From positions 24,981-88,980 of the forward strand of contig JAIRVT010000092.1 of NCBI GenBank assembly GCA_031253755.1: 64,000 bases of DNA, written 5' to 3'. The stretch comes from Enterobacteriaceae bacterium. GTDB taxonomy: Bacteria > Pseudomonadota > Gammaproteobacteria > Enterobacterales > Enterobacteriaceae. Below, piece after piece: positions 8,312 through 18,985 of this stretch (the first letter of the stretch is position 1; every line of letters begins with the position of its first letter). Position numbers and translations under genes: made by a program. The notes beneath the pieces are model-generated. The model saw only the letters and a list, made by a program, of their open reading frames with translations, had not been told where the DNA came from and ran no database searches.

Positions 8312-9823
8312 ATGGAACAGATTAAAAATTTTATCGGCGGGAAAATGATTGGCAGCCAAAGCCAGCGTACAGCATTTGTGTTTAATCCCGCGACGGGCGA
8401 GTCAATCCGTCAGGTCGCATTAAGTACAGCCCAAGAAACACAATCTGCTATCGAAACCGCTCATTCGGCTTTTAAAGAGTGGTCTAAATTTTCACCGCTA
8501 AAAAGAGCCAGAATCCTGTTCAAATTTAAGGCGTTACTGGAAGAAAATCAGGTGCGTCTGGCGCGTCTGATTTCCGAAGAACACGGCAAAGTCTATTCTG
8601 ATGCCGTGGGAGAATTAACCCGTGGGCTTGAAGTGGTTGAATTCGCCTGTGGTATTCCTCACTTACAAAAAGGAGAACACTCCGCCAATGTGGGAACGGG
8701 CGTTGACAGCCATTCCTTGATGCAACCACTGGGCGTGTGTGTCGGCATTACGCCATTTAACTTTCCGGCGATGGTCTCAATGTGGATGTTCCCGATTGCC
8801 TTGGCAACAGGCAACACCTTTGTCCTGAAACCCTCGGAAAAAGATCCGTCCATATCCGTTGAACTGGCTAAATTATTGCAGCAGGCTGGCTTGCCGGACG
8901 GCGTTTTTAACGTCGTGCAAGGGGATAAAGAAGCAGTTGATGTCCTGCTGTCTGACTCACGTGTTCAGGCGGTAAGTTTCGTCGGTTCAACACCGATTGC
9001 GGAATATGTTTACACCACCGCATCCGCGCATGGCAAGCGTTGTCAGGCGCTGGGTGGTGCGAAAAACCATAGTGTCCTGATGCCGGATGCGGATATGGAT
9101 ATGGCGGTAAACGCCATTACGGGAGCCGCTTTTGGTGCAGCGGGAGAACGCTGTATGGCATTGTCGGTTGTGCTGGCTGTCGGTGATGAAACGGCGGACA
9201 GGCTGATCGAAAAACTGCGGCAACAAATCGACAATATCACCGTCGGCGTGGGAGTTCGCGAAGGCCGGGAAAATGATATGGGGCCGGTTATCTCTGAGCA
9301 ACACAAAGCCAAAATCTGCGATTACATCGACAGCGGTGTCGCTCAAGGTGCAAAACTGCTGGTGGATGGACGCGGATATCAGGTTGCCGGTTATGAACAT
9401 GGCTATTTTGTCGGGCCGACCCTGTTTGATCATGTTACGCCAGAGATGAAAATCTATCAGGAAGAGATCTTCGGGCCGGTATTATCCATTGTGCGCGTAC
9501 CGGATTATCACACCGCATTGCAACTGATTAATCATCATCAATATGGCAATGGTGCTGCAATCTTTACCCGTGATGGCGAAACAGCCCGTCAGTTCAGCGA
9601 AAATGTACAGGCTGGCATGGTTGGCATCAATATTCCAATTCCTGTTCCGATGGCATTCCATAGCTTTGGCGGCTGGAAACGTTCTATTTTTGGCCCGCTG
9701 AATACTCATGGCAGTGATGGTGTGCGTTTCTACACCCGCATGAAAACTGTCACCAGCCGTTGGCCTGCCAGTGTGCGACTGGAGCATCATGACAGCAGCT
9801 TTAATATGCCAACGCTGGAGTGA
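8312..9823 (+). CDS. iolA: Methylmalonate/malonate semialdehyde dehydrogenase (CoA-acylating)
   Basis: A 503-residue aldehyde dehydrogenase of the MmsA/IolA group, the last step of inositol catabolism, which makes acetyl-CoA and CO2 from malonate semialdehyde. Diagnostic features are MEQIKNFIGGKM at the start, PLGVCVGITPFNFPAMVSMW, GAKNHSVLMPDAD in place of the usual ELGGK motif, and GAAGERCMALSVV with the nucleophilic Cys281. The C-terminal part reads FHSFGGWKRSIFG, typical of this CoA-dependent group. The start has AAAGAGG upstream. The stop is followed after 3 bases by the iolD start, so the two are co-translated. Confidence 0.95.
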   Translation: MEQIKNFIGGKMIGSQSQRTAFVFNPATGESIRQVALSTAQETQSAIETAHSAFKEWSKFSPLKRARILFKFKALLEENQVRLARLISEEHGKVYSDAVGELTRGLEVVEFACGIPHLQKGEHSANVGTGVDSHSLMQPLGVCVGITPFNFPAMVSMWMFPIALATGNTFVLKPSEKDPSISVELAKLLQQAGLPDGVFNVVQGDKEAVDVLLSDSRVQAVSFVGSTPIAEYVYTTASAHGKRCQALGGAKNHSVLMPDADMDMAVNAITGAAFGAAGERCMALSVVLAVGDETADRLIEKLRQQIDNITVGVGVREGRENDMGPVISEQHKAKICDYIDSGVAQGAKLLVDGRGYQVAGYEHGYFVGPTLFDHVTPEMKIYQEEIFGPVLSIVRVPDYHTALQLINHHQYGNGAAIFTRDGETARQFSENVQAGMVGINIPIPVPMAFHSFGGWKRSIFGPLNTHGSDGVRFYTRMKTVTSRWPASVRLEHHDSSFNMPTLE

Positions 9824-9826
9824 TTT

Positions 9827-11794
9827 ATGGAATCCTCTACACAGGCTACGTTGACACACAAACTGACAATGGCGCAGGCGCTGGTCAGGTTTCTTAACCA
9901 GCAGTACATCAATATTGACGGGGAGGAATCTCCCTTTATCAGCGGTGTTTTTACGCTTTTTGGTCATGGCAATGTGTTGGGATTGGGGCAGGCGCTGGAA
10001 CAAGAACCGGGGCATCTCAAAATCTATCAAGGATGCAATGAACAGGGCATGGCACATATTGCCACCGGCTTTGCCCGGCAGAAAAAACGCCGCCAGATCT
10101 TTGCCGTCACCTCTTCTGTCGGGCCGGGATCGGCCAACATGGTAACTGCCGCCGCCACTGCAACGGCAAACCGTATTCCGTTACTGTTATTACCGGGGGA
10201 TACCTATGCCTGCCGCCAGCCCGATCCGGTTTTACAGCAGATTGAACAATACAGTGATGGCACGGTCAGCACGAACGATTGTTTCCGTCCGGTTTCACGT
10301 TATTGGGATCGCATTTCCAGACCTGAACAACTGATGAGTGCGCTGATCAATGCCATGCGGGTATTAACCGATCCGGCAGATACCGGCGCGGTGACACTGT
10401 GTTTGCCGCAGGATGTACAGGGCGAAATCTGGCATTATCCTGATGAATTCTTCCGAAAACGCGTCCATCGCCTTGAGCGCCGTCCCGCTTCTCAGGTTCG
10501 GATTCAGGACGCAGTGGAACTGATTGCACGCAAGAAAAAACCGTTATTGGTGTGTGGTGGTGGCGTGCGTTATTCCGAAGCACACGAAACTTTCCGTCAG
10601 TTTGCCGAAACGTTCAATATCCCTTTTGTTGAAACACAGGCCGGCAAAAGCGCCATTGTTGCCGCTCATCCGCTGAATTGTGGCGGAATGGGTACGACGG
10701 GGTGTCTGGCCGCCAATTTACTGGCAAAAGAGGCAGATTTAATCATCGGTGTTGGCACCCGTTTCACGGATTTCACCACTGCATCAAAAACCCTGTTCCA
10801 AAACCCGCAAGTTGAATTTCTGACCATTAATGTGGCGGAATTTGATGCCTGCAAGCTGGATGCCGTCGCGGTTATCGCTGATGCCAAAGAAGGGTTGACG
10901 GCTATTGCTCAGGCTCTGACACCGGTATTAACCAATAATCCGTGGCATTCCGGCTGGCAACAGGCAATTACACAGGCGAAAGCTGCATGGCAGCAGGAGC
11001 TGACTCGGCTGTTTTCCATCCAGTATCAGGCTGGCGATCAGGTTGAAATTGCCGGGCATCTGGATGACAAATTACCGGAATACAGTGAAACATTGCAGAC
11101 CAAGCTGGCGCAGACCCGTGTGCTTGGCCTGATGGGTAATCATCTGGAGTCTGATGCGATTATTGTCGGCGCCGCAGGCTCTTTACCGGGAGATTTACAG
11201 CGCTTGTGGCAGCCGAAAGTGCCGGATACCTATCATCTCGAATATGGTTATTCCTGTATGGGCTATGAAATAGCCGCTGCCATCGGTGCCAAACTTGCCT
11301 GCCCGCATCAACCGGTTTATGCCATGGTTGGCGATGGTTCCTATATGATGCTGCACAGTGAATTACAAACCGCGATTCAGGAAAACATCAAAATTACCGT
11401 CCTGTTATTTGATAATGCCGGGTTCGGCTGCATCAATAATTTGCAGATGAGTCAGGGCATGGGCAGCTTTGCCACCGAAAACCGTTATCGTAATCAGCAA
11501 AGTGGTCAGTTGGATGGTGCGTTAGTACCGGTGGATTTCGCCAAAAACGCCGAAAGTTATGGCTGCAAAAGCTACCGTGTGCATAACGAACAACAATTGA
11601 TCGCGGCGCTACAGGATGCCAAAACGCAGCCATGTACAACGTTAATCGATATTAAAGTCCTGCCAAAAACCATGACGCATGATTATGAATCATGGTGGCG
11701 GGTCGGTACTGCGCAGGTTGCCGATAATCCTTCGATAACAGATGCGGCTGAGAATATCAGGCAGTATGTGGAGAAACACGCTCGCCAATATTGA
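9827..11794 (+). CDS. iolD: 3D-(3,5/4)-trihydroxycyclohexane-1,2-dione acylhydrolase (ThDP-dependent)
   Basis: A 655-residue thiamine-diphosphate enzyme that opens the inositol-derived ring to 5-deoxy-glucuronate. N-terminal PYR domain (about 15-200) with [12 protein letters not shown] and [11 protein letters not shown] (cofactor-activating Glu), a middle domain (about 215-370), and a C-terminal PP domain (about 430-630) with MVGDGSYMM and the later Asn of the metal-binding motif. The ribosome binding site GGAG lies inside the end of iolA. A hairpin follows the stop, suggesting iolA-iolD form their own transcription unit apart from the iolG-iolB block. Confidence 0.95.
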   Translation: MESSTQATLTHKLTMAQALVRFLNQQYINIDGEESPFISGVFTLFGHGNVLGLGQALEQEPGHLKIYQGCNEQGMAHIATGFARQKKRRQIFAVTSSVGPGSANMVTAAATATANRIPLLLLPGDTYACRQPDPVLQQIEQYSDGTVSTNDCFRPVSRYWDRISRPEQLMSALINAMRVLTDPADTGAVTLCLPQDVQGEIWHYPDEFFRKRVHRLERRPASQVRIQDAVELIARKKKPLLVCGGGVRYSEAHETFRQFAETFNIPFVETQAGKSAIVAAHPLNCGGMGTTGCLAANLLAKEADLIIGVGTRFTDFTTASKTLFQNPQVEFLTINVAEFDACKLDAVAVIADAKEGLTAIAQALTPVLTNNPWHSGWQQAITQAKAAWQQELTRLFSIQYQAGDQVEIAGHLDDKLPEYSETLQTKLAQTRVLGLMGNHLESDAIIVGAAGSLPGDLQRLWQPKVPDTYHLEYGYSCMGYEIAAAIGAKLACPHQPVYAMVGDGSYMMLHSELQTAIQENIKITVLLFDNAGFGCINNLQMSQGMGSFATENRYRNQQSGQLDGALVPVDFAKNAESYGCKSYRVHNEQQLIAALQDAKTQPCTTLIDIKVLPKTMTHDYESWWRVGTAQVADNPSITDAAENIRQYVEKHARQY

Positions 11795-11835
11795 TATTCT
11801 AAAAACAACTTCTTTGATATCAGACAAAAATAGGT

Positions 11836-11874
11836 TGGATATGGAATTTTTATTTCATATCCAGCTATTCTTTT
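11836..11874 (+). terminator. Probable terminator after iolD
   Basis: Arms TGGATATG (11836-11843) and CATATCCA (11856-11863), extended inward by a G-T and two A-T pairs, followed by GCTATTCTTTT. It lies 42 bases after the iolD stop. The rest of the 363-base gap up to iolG is AT-rich and probably holds the iolG promoter; no other feature is evident. Confidence 0.6.
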
Positions 11875-12157
11875 CCTCGTTATTTTTATTCTGTCATTTC
11901 AAATTATTTTAGATGAAATAATTAAATTATCTTTATTGTATGATTTTAAAGATAATTATTTTCTATTTTTCGGAGTGCGCCTCTTTTTTCGTGATAGCTA
12001 TAACACTAATTTCATCTTTTTCACCGCAAAATGCCAACTGCCTCTAAAAAATAAAATTTTCAAATAAATGCAAATTGAAATAAATGTTTTGCTTGGTATA
12101 TTTTTATTCAAATCCAAAAACAAATATTTTCCCGAAGATTTCAAAGAGGCAGCATTT

Positions 12158-13144
12158 ATGTATAACATTGCATTATTCGGCGCCGGCAGGATTGGACAGG
12201 TTCACGCAGTGAATATTGCCAGTCATAAAGAAACCCACCTTTACTCTGTCGTTGATCCTTATCAGGCAAATGCCGAAACGCTGGCACAACAATATCAGGC
12301 CAAAATACAAACTGCTGAAGAGGCGATGGCGGATCCGAATGTACAGGGTGTTCTGATTGCGTCAGCCACAGATACCCATGCTGATTTAATCGAACTGGCT
12401 GCCCGGCATAAGAAAATGATTTTCTGTGAAAAGCCGGTGCATCTCTCTCTGGCGCGGGTGCAACAGTGTCTTGCGATAGTAAAAGAGTGTCAGGTTCCCT
12501 TGTTTGTTGGCTTCAATCGTCGTTATGACCCGCAGTTTCGCCAGCTGAAAAACCGGTTTCATGCCGGCGCGATTGGCAAAGCCGAATCGCTGCTGATCAC
12601 CTCCCGCGATCCTTCCCCTCCTCCTGCTGAATACGTCCGGGTTTCCGGCGGTATGTTCCGGGATATGACGATTCATGATTTTGACATGGCGCGTTTTATT
12701 ATCGGTGAAGAACCCTGCGCTATTTATGCCCAAGGGAGTAATTTGGTGGACCCTGCCATTGGTCTGGCCGGCGATATTGATACCGCGTTTATTGTCATGA
12801 AATTTCCTTCCGGCGCGATGGCAACCATCACGAACAGCCGCCGTTCAGGCTATGGCTATGACCAGCGCCTTGAACTGCACGGTGAAAAAGGCTTATTAAC
12901 AGCCGGAAATATCAAAGAAAACAGTGTGGAATTCTGGGGCGAAAATGGATGCCTTGCGGCGAAACCCGAACATTTCTTCCTGCAACGTTATCGCGAAGCG
13001 TATATCGCAGAATGGAGTCATTTTGTCGATGTGATGGCAGGCCGGGCGACGCCTGAAACCAACGGATTCGATGGTGAACAGGCATTGTATCTTGCGGATA
13101 AAGCGCTTGAGTCTTTACGGTCAGGTCAAGAAATCAAATTGTAA
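12158..13144 (+). CDS. iolG: Inositol 2-dehydrogenase
   Basis: A 328-residue Gfo/Idh/MocA oxidoreductase that oxidises myo-inositol to scyllo-inosose with NAD. I start at the ATG at 12158 (MYNIALFGAGRIGQVHAVNI), with AGAGG 8 bases upstream; the extra 30 residues of the longer reading are AT-rich and precede the Rossmann motif. Motifs are GAGRIG (dinucleotide binding, residues 8-13), the catalytic-lysine block CEKPVHLSL, and GGMFRDMTIHDFDMARF with the active-site Asp and His. It opens the second inositol block. Confidence 0.93.
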   Translation: MYNIALFGAGRIGQVHAVNIASHKETHLYSVVDPYQANAETLAQQYQAKIQTAEEAMADPNVQGVLIASATDTHADLIELAARHKKMIFCEKPVHLSLARVQQCLAIVKECQVPLFVGFNRRYDPQFRQLKNRFHAGAIGKAESLLITSRDPSPPPAEYVRVSGGMFRDMTIHDFDMARFIIGEEPCAIYAQGSNLVDPAIGLAGDIDTAFIVMKFPSGAMATITNSRRSGYGYDQRLELHGEKGLLTAGNIKENSVEFWGENGCLAAKPEHFFLQRYREAYIAEWSHFVDVMAGRATPETNGFDGEQALYLADKALESLRSGQEIKL

Positions 13145-13168
13145 ACAGCAATTCGGGGAGAAGGTCAT

Positions 13169-14872
13169 ATGTCGGCATTACTTTCTTTTATTGGTTTTAC
13201 CCTGTTAGTCGCCGGGATTGCTTATTACAAAACAAGGAATAAACATTTAATTGATTCTACCGAAGGGTATTTTCTTGGCGGGCGTTCCCTGACAGGCGTT
13301 TATATCGGCAGCTCCATGTTATTAATGAACCTGTCTACCGAACATCTGGTGGGTTTAAACGGGCTGGCATTCAGAACCGGATTTATTGTGATGGCATGGG
13401 AAGTGATGGCGGCCTTAACCATTGTCTTATTCGCGATTTATTTTCTGCCGAAATATTTAAAACTGGGCATTTCAACAATTCCTGAATATCTGGAACGCCG
13501 GTTTGATAAAAATACTTTGCTGATTACTTCCATTTTATTTCTGGCAATGTATGTGATTTCGCTGCTACCTATCGTGTTATATACCGGCGCAATTGCACTG
13601 GAAAGCCTGTTTCAGGTTTCTCAGGTCTTTCAGGTCGATAAAAACACTGCATTATGGATTATGGTGTGGGGTGTTGGCGGGCTGGGGGCGATTTACGCGA
13701 TTTTTGGCGGCATTAAAGCCATTGCGGTTGCGGATACCATCAATGGTATCGGGTTAGTTGTCGGCGGCGGTGTTGTCACCTTTTTTGCCTTAATGTACGC
13801 GGGAGATGGCAATGCTTGGAAAGGGCTGAGTGATATTTATCAGGCTCATCCGGAAAAATTCAACTCTATCGGCAGTGAAGACTCACTCGTCCCATTCTCG
13901 ACCCTGTTTACCGGCTTGATCGTCTCCAATATGTTTTTCTGGTGCACCAATCAATCCATCGTACAAAAAGCACTGGGAGCGAAAAATCTGGCGGAAGGGC
14001 AAAAAGGCGTTATGTTGTGCGCGGTGTTAAAGCTGCTGATCCCTTCCATCATTATTTTGCCCGGCATTATCGCCTTTCATATCTTCAATGGACAAATGGA
14101 TAACCCGGATAACGCCTATCCTGCGTTAGTTCAATTAGTCCTGCCTAAAATACTGGTTGGCTTTTTTGCTGCGGTGGTTGTGGGAGCGGTATTCTCAACA
14201 TTCAGTGGCGGGCTGAACTCTTCCGTGACGTTATTTATCGTGAATATTTACAGGCAGCGAGTTAACCCGAATGCCAGTGAAGCACGAACCGTCGCCGTGG
14301 GGAAATATCTGGGTATCGCGCTGGCATTGCTCACCATGATGATAGCCCCTCTTGTGGCGAATGCGCCGGATGGCTTGTTTTACCTGATCCAACAATTACA
14401 GGGTATCTTCAACGCACCGATCCTCAGCGTCGTGCTGGTGGGATTAATGACAAAACGCGTTCCGCCGATTGCTGCCAAACTGGGGCTATTATTTGGCATG
14501 TCCGCCTACATCGTCTGTAACTTTATCCTGAGCATCAATATCCACTTTTTCCATCTGGTCGGCATCTTATTTGTCCTGAACGTGATTTTCATGCTGGTCA
14601 TTGGTTATTTCTTCCCGGCTGAAAGTTATCAGGAAGTCTATACAAAACAGGTCGATATCACGCCGTGGACAATCGTAAAACCGATGGGATGCCTAATTAC
14701 ACTGTCGGCTATCTCCATGTATGTGTTTCTGGCACAGAACGTACCGCTCTATGCCATGACGCTCTATTACGTATTTGCTGCTGTGGTTTTGGGCTATGTC
14801 TTTTATCAAATCGGCAGGGTGTTGTTCAGCAAAAAACCGTTTAAAAACGCGGCTTATCGGGAAAGAACGTAA
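13169..14872 (+). CDS. Sodium:solute symporter family permease, probable inositol importer
   Basis: A 567-residue integral membrane protein of the SSS family with about 14 predicted hydrophobic segments from residue 1 onward. Family marks are EGYFLGGRSLTGVYIGSS near the N-terminus and VSNMFFWCTNQSIVQKALGAKN in the middle, typical of SGLT-like carriers. A GGGGAGAAGG ribosome binding site precedes the ATG. Its position between iolG and the second dehydrogenase gene makes it the likely inositol uptake system; the substrate is inferred from context. Confidence 0.88.
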   Translation: MSALLSFIGFTLLVAGIAYYKTRNKHLIDSTEGYFLGGRSLTGVYIGSSMLLMNLSTEHLVGLNGLAFRTGFIVMAWEVMAALTIVLFAIYFLPKYLKLGISTIPEYLERRFDKNTLLITSILFLAMYVISLLPIVLYTGAIALESLFQVSQVFQVDKNTALWIMVWGVGGLGAIYAIFGGIKAIAVADTINGIGLVVGGGVVTFFALMYAGDGNAWKGLSDIYQAHPEKFNSIGSEDSLVPFSTLFTGLIVSNMFFWCTNQSIVQKALGAKNLAEGQKGVMLCAVLKLLIPSIIILPGIIAFHIFNGQMDNPDNAYPALVQLVLPKILVGFFAAVVVGAVFSTFSGGLNSSVTLFIVNIYRQRVNPNASEARTVAVGKYLGIALALLTMMIAPLVANAPDGLFYLIQQLQGIFNAPILSVVLVGLMTKRVPPIAAKLGLLFGMSAYIVCNFILSINIHFFHLVGILFVLNVIFMLVIGYFFPAESYQEVYTKQVDITPWTIVKPMGCLITLSAISMYVFLAQNVPLYAMTLYYVFAAVVLGYVFYQIGRVLFSKKPFKNAAYRERT

Positions 14873-14927
14873 AAGAATTGCACGTAAAAAATCCAAAAAA
14901 CAACGGGTATCACTGGAGAATAATAAT

Positions 14928-16061
14928 ATGAAAGAGATTCGGATTGGGATGATTGGCGCAGGATATATCGGACGCGCCCATGCTATCGCTTATGCACAGG
15001 CACCGACAGTATTTCCGCTAAAAGGCAAATTGGTACGGGAAATGATCGCGGATATCACACCAGAACAGGCTCAATCTCACGCCAACGAGCTGGGTTTTCG
15101 TCGTGCAACAGGAAATTGGCGGGAACTGATCGCAGATCCCAATATTGATGTGGTGGATATCTGTACGCCTAATTTCCTGCATAAAGAAATGGCACTGGAA
15201 GCAATTAAACACGGCAAACATATCTATTGTGAAAAACCGCTGGCCTTAAATTCCCATGACGCTAAACAAATGGTGTCAGCCGCTGCTAACGCCGGCGTGA
15301 AGACGCTGGTGGGGTTTAACTATATGAAAAACCCGACGGCACAGTTAGCAAAAGAAATTATTGCGAATGGCGAAATCGGTGACGTGGTGCATTTCTACGG
15401 TACGCACAATGAAGATTATATGGCAGATCCCCTGAGTCCGATCCATTGGCACTGTTTTAAAGAAAAGGCGGGTTTAGGCGCACTCGGTGATCTGGCGGCT
15501 CACATCATCAATATGGCGCAATATTTGGTGGGGGATATCACCACGGTTTGCGGCGATATGGAAACCGTAGTGAAAGCGCGCCCGGAAACGTCCGGCTCCT
15601 CGGTTCTGATTCCGGTCGAAAACGAAGATCAGGCCCATGCTATGGTGCGTTTTGCCACCGGTGCAATGGGCGTGATTGAAACCTCCCGCATTGCCTGCGG
15701 TCGCAAAATGGGGCTGAGTTATGTCGTTACCGGCACGAAAGGCACGTTGAGTTTCACGCAGGAGCGAATGGCAGAGCTGCAACTGTACCGACACGATGAA
15801 CCGGCAAACCGGCAGGGTTTCAAGACGATTCTGGCCGGGCCGGAACACCCGGATTATGCGCCGTTCTGTAATGGTGCCGGGCACGGAATTGGTTTTAATG
15901 ATCAGAAAACCGTTGAAGTCAGGGATTTGATTGACGGTATCGCGTTGGATCAACACATGTGGCCTGATTTTACCGAAGGCTGGAAAGTCTCCCGCATTCT
16001 GGATGCCATTGCACACTCTCATGAACAACAGCGCTGGGTTAACGTTTCTGAAATTAACTAA
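14928..16061 (+). CDS. Second Gfo/Idh/MocA dehydrogenase of the inositol cluster
   Basis: A 377-residue NAD(P)-dependent oxidoreductase starting MKEIRIGMIGAGYIGRAHAI at an ATG with CTGGAGAA upstream. The longer reading overlaps the symporter gene and is rejected. Motifs are GAGYIG (Rossmann), YCEKPLALN (catalytic Lys) and ALGDLAAHIINMAQYL (active-site His). It is distinct from iolG. Such paralogs in inositol clusters act on other inositol isomers or interconvert inosose and inositol, but the exact substrate cannot be read from the sequence. Confidence 0.85.
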   Translation: MKEIRIGMIGAGYIGRAHAIAYAQAPTVFPLKGKLVREMIADITPEQAQSHANELGFRRATGNWRELIADPNIDVVDICTPNFLHKEMALEAIKHGKHIYCEKPLALNSHDAKQMVSAAANAGVKTLVGFNYMKNPTAQLAKEIIANGEIGDVVHFYGTHNEDYMADPLSPIHWHCFKEKAGLGALGDLAAHIINMAQYLVGDITTVCGDMETVVKARPETSGSSVLIPVENEDQAHAMVRFATGAMGVIETSRIACGRKMGLSYVVTGTKGTLSFTQERMAELQLYRHDEPANRQGFKTILAGPEHPDYAPFCNGAGHGIGFNDQKTVEVRDLIDGIALDQHMWPDFTEGWKVSRILDAIAHSHEQQRWVNVSEIN

Positions 16062-16099
16062 ATCTTTCAGTAAGGTCGGATGAATTTTAAGGTGGAGCT

Positions 16100-18004
16100 A
16101 TGGAGCAACATAAAAAATTTGATGTGATCTGCATGGGCCGAATTGCGGTTGATCTGTACGGGCAGCAAATCGGCGCCCGTCTGGAAGATATGACCAGTTT
16201 CGCAAAATACCTCGGCGGCTCTTCGGGCAATGTCGCCTATGGTACAGCGCGTCAGGGACTAAAATCATCCATGCTGGCCCGCGTGGGTGATGAACATATG
16301 GGCCGTTTTTTGCGTGAAGAGCTGGAACGCGCAGGATGCGACACCAGCCATTTAATTGTGGATAAAGAACGGCTCACGGCGCTGGTACTGCTCGGCATCA
16401 AAGATAAAGAAACCTTCCCGTTGATTTTTTATCGTGACAACTGCGCAGATATGGCGATCACGCGTGATGATTTCAGTGAAGAATATATTGCCTCAGCCCG
16501 TTGCCTGGCGGTAACCGGCACGCATCTTTCCCATCCGCAAACCCGCGATGCGGTACTGACAGCATTAAAATACGCCCGGCGTAATGGTGTGAAAACGGCG
16601 CTGGATATCGATTATCGTCCCGTACTGTGGGGGCTGACATCGCTGGGTGACGGGGAAACACGCTACATCGCGTCTGAACAGGTCACCGCACAATTACAGG
16701 AAGTGCTTGCTCAGTTTGACCTGATTGTCGGCACAGAAGAAGAGTTTCATATCGCGGGAGGCTCCAAAAATACCGTTGAGGCGTTGCGTCGTGTGCGGGC
16801 ACTGAGCACAGCAACGCTGGTGTGTAAACGAGGTGAATCCGGCTGTTCCGTCTTTACCGGCAATATTCCCGCAACGCTCGATGAAGGGATCACAGTGCAA
16901 GGCGTCAGGGTCGAGGTACTGAACGTTTTGGGCGCGGGTGATGCGTTTATGTCCGGCTTGTTGCGCGGCTATATTCATAACGAAAGCTGGCAACAGAGTT
17001 GTGCCTATGCCAATGCCTGTGGCGCGTTGGTGGTTTCCCGTCATGGCTGTGCGCCAGCCATGCCTGATAAAACCGAGCTGGACAATTATCTTGCGCGGGC
17101 AGCGGAAGTGACTCGCCCTGATTTAGACACTCATCTGAATCATCTTCATCGTATCGCCAGCCGCCGTAAACAGTGGCAAGAGCTGTGTATCATGGCGTTT
17201 GACCACCGTAGCCAGTTTGTCGATATGGCGCGTAAAGTGAATGCCCGCCCTGAACGCATTCCGCCGTTAAAAAAACTGCTGTTCCGTGCCAGTCAGGAAG
17301 TGAACGCGGAAGCCCGGCTGGACGGCCATGCTGGCATCTTATGTGACAACCTATTCGGGCAAGACGTGCTGAATGCAGCAACCGGCAAGGGGCTGTGGAT
17401 TGGCCGCCCGGTAGAATTACCCGGCTCACGTCCGCTTTGTCTGGAACAGGGTGATATCGGTTCCCAGCTTGTCAGCTGGCCGCTGGAACATATCGTGAAA
17501 TGTCTGGTGTTCTTCCATCCTGAAGACAATCATGCGTTGCGTCTGGATCAGGAACGGACGATTCAGGAAGTTTATGCCGCCTGCTGTCAGTCGGGTCATG
17601 AATTGTTACTGGAAGTCATCTTACCTTCCGAAGTAACGCCTTCCGACGAACTGTACCTGCGCGCTCTCCAACGTTTCTACAATCTGGGTATCAAGCCGGA
17701 TTGGTGGAAATTGCCGCCTCTGCAATCCACAACTTGGGATCAGATTGAAGAGTTGATTACACAGCGGGATCCCGATTGTCGCGGCGTTGTGATTCTGGGG
17801 CTGGATGCGCCCGAAGAGAGCCTGAAAGCCGGTTTTAACGCAGCGGCAGGGAAATCCATTGTGAAAGGTTTTGCAGTGGGACGCACGGTGTTCGGCAAAC
17901 CGTCACAAAAATGGCTGGCGGGTGAAATTGACGATCAGACACTGATTCAGCAAATAAAAACCAATTACCACAGCCTGATCCGCTACTGGCGTCAGCGTGC
18001 GTGA
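16100..18004 (+). CDS. iolC: 5-dehydro-2-deoxygluconokinase fused to DUF2090 aldolase-like domain
   Basis: A 634-residue two-domain protein. Residues about 8-325 are a PfkB/ribokinase-type kinase, with GGSSGNVAYGTARQG near the N-terminus and the anion-hole/catalytic motif VLGAGDAFMSGLLRG. This domain phosphorylates 5-dehydro-2-deoxy-D-gluconate. Residues about 340-634 are DUF2090, related to the TIM-barrel aldolase IolJ; CIMAFDHRSQF opens it and IVKGFAVGRTVFGKP is near its end. The fusion would do the kinase and the cleavage to malonate semialdehyde and DHAP in one protein, which explains the absence of a separate iolJ. The ribosome binding site is AAGGTGGAG. Confidence 0.93.
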   Translation: MEQHKKFDVICMGRIAVDLYGQQIGARLEDMTSFAKYLGGSSGNVAYGTARQGLKSSMLARVGDEHMGRFLREELERAGCDTSHLIVDKERLTALVLLGIKDKETFPLIFYRDNCADMAITRDDFSEEYIASARCLAVTGTHLSHPQTRDAVLTALKYARRNGVKTALDIDYRPVLWGLTSLGDGETRYIASEQVTAQLQEVLAQFDLIVGTEEEFHIAGGSKNTVEALRRVRALSTATLVCKRGESGCSVFTGNIPATLDEGITVQGVRVEVLNVLGAGDAFMSGLLRGYIHNESWQQSCAYANACGALVVSRHGCAPAMPDKTELDNYLARAAEVTRPDLDTHLNHLHRIASRRKQWQELCIMAFDHRSQFVDMARKVNARPERIPPLKKLLFRASQEVNAEARLDGHAGILCDNLFGQDVLNAATGKGLWIGRPVELPGSRPLCLEQGDIGSQLVSWPLEHIVKCLVFFHPEDNHALRLDQERTIQEVYAACCQSGHELLLEVILPSEVTPSDELYLRALQRFYNLGIKPDWWKLPPLQSTTWDQIEELITQRDPDCRGVVILGLDAPEESLKAGFNAAAGKSIVKGFAVGRTVFGKPSQKWLAGEIDDQTLIQQIKTNYHSLIRYWRQRA

Positions 18005-18056
18005 AAGTGAAAAAACATCAAAATATAACTGAATTCACATCTTAAGGAAAACTATC

Positions 18057-18947
18057 ATGACTGTTCAACTTGGCATCAATCCCCTGACATGGACCAATGA
18101 TGATTTACCCTCTCTGGGCGCAGATACTCCACTGGAAACCTGTTTAACCGAAGGGCGTCAGGCAGGGTTCAGCGGTTTTGAGCTGGGTAACAAATTTCCC
18201 CGCCAATCGCAGGTATTGGGGCCCATTCTGGCTTCTCACGATTTGAAACTGGTGTCCGGCTGGTATTCGGGTCGATTATTGACCCGCAGTGTCGAAGAAG
18301 AAATTGTGGCCGTTCAGTCACATTTAACCTTGTTGCGAGAGCTGGGCGCCAATGTGATGGTTTTTGCCGAAGTGACAGACTGCATACATGGCGAACAACA
18401 GACTCCCGTGCATTTGCGGCCGCTTTTCCCGGCTGACCGTTGGCAGGAATATGGTGAAAAATTAACAGAATTTGCCCGCTATACTCAGTCTCAAGGTGTC
18501 CAGATTGCCTATCACCACCATATGGGCACCGTGATTGAAAGTGCAGAAGACATTGACAATCTGATGAAATACACCGGCGAAGAAGTCGGATTGCTGCTGG
18601 ATACCGGGCATTTAACCTTTGCCGGAGATAATCCACTGGCCGTCGCAGAACGTTGGGGGAAACGCATCAATCATGTCCATTGTAAAGACATCCGCCCGGA
18701 TGTCCTGAAAGATGTTAAAAACCGCAAAATAAGTTTCCTTGATGCGGTATTAAACGGTGTCTTTACTGTACCGGGAGATGGTTGTGTGGACTATCCGGCG
18801 ATTTTCAACGTATTGAAAGCCAATGATTATGATGGCTGGCTGGTGGTGGAGGCCGAGCAGGATCCGGCGGTGGCTCATCCGTTGACTTACGCCAAGTTGG
18901 GATATAACAACTTACATCGATTTGCCAGCGAAGCCGGATTGATTTGA
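18057..18947 (+). CDS. iolE: Inosose (2-keto-myo-inositol) dehydratase
   Basis: A 296-residue xylose-isomerase-like TIM barrel starting MTVQLGINPLTWTNDDLPSL, the usual IolE start, with AAGGAAA upstream. Metal-binding residues lie in AYHHHMGTVIE, LLLDTGHLTFAGDNP, INHVHCKDIRPDV and GWLVVEAEQDPA. It removes water from scyllo-inosose, giving the dione substrate of IolD. It sits between iolC and iolB in the rightward operon. Confidence 0.95.
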   Translation: MTVQLGINPLTWTNDDLPSLGADTPLETCLTEGRQAGFSGFELGNKFPRQSQVLGPILASHDLKLVSGWYSGRLLTRSVEEEIVAVQSHLTLLRELGANVMVFAEVTDCIHGEQQTPVHLRPLFPADRWQEYGEKLTEFARYTQSQGVQIAYHHHMGTVIESAEDIDNLMKYTGEEVGLLLDTGHLTFAGDNPLAVAERWGKRINHVHCKDIRPDVLKDVKNRKISFLDAVLNGVFTVPGDGCVDYPAIFNVLKANDYDGWLVVEAEQDPAVAHPLTYAKLGYNNLHRFASEAGLI

Positions 18948-18985
18948 ACAATGGCGAATATTAAAAAAACCTTGAGGTAGGCGAC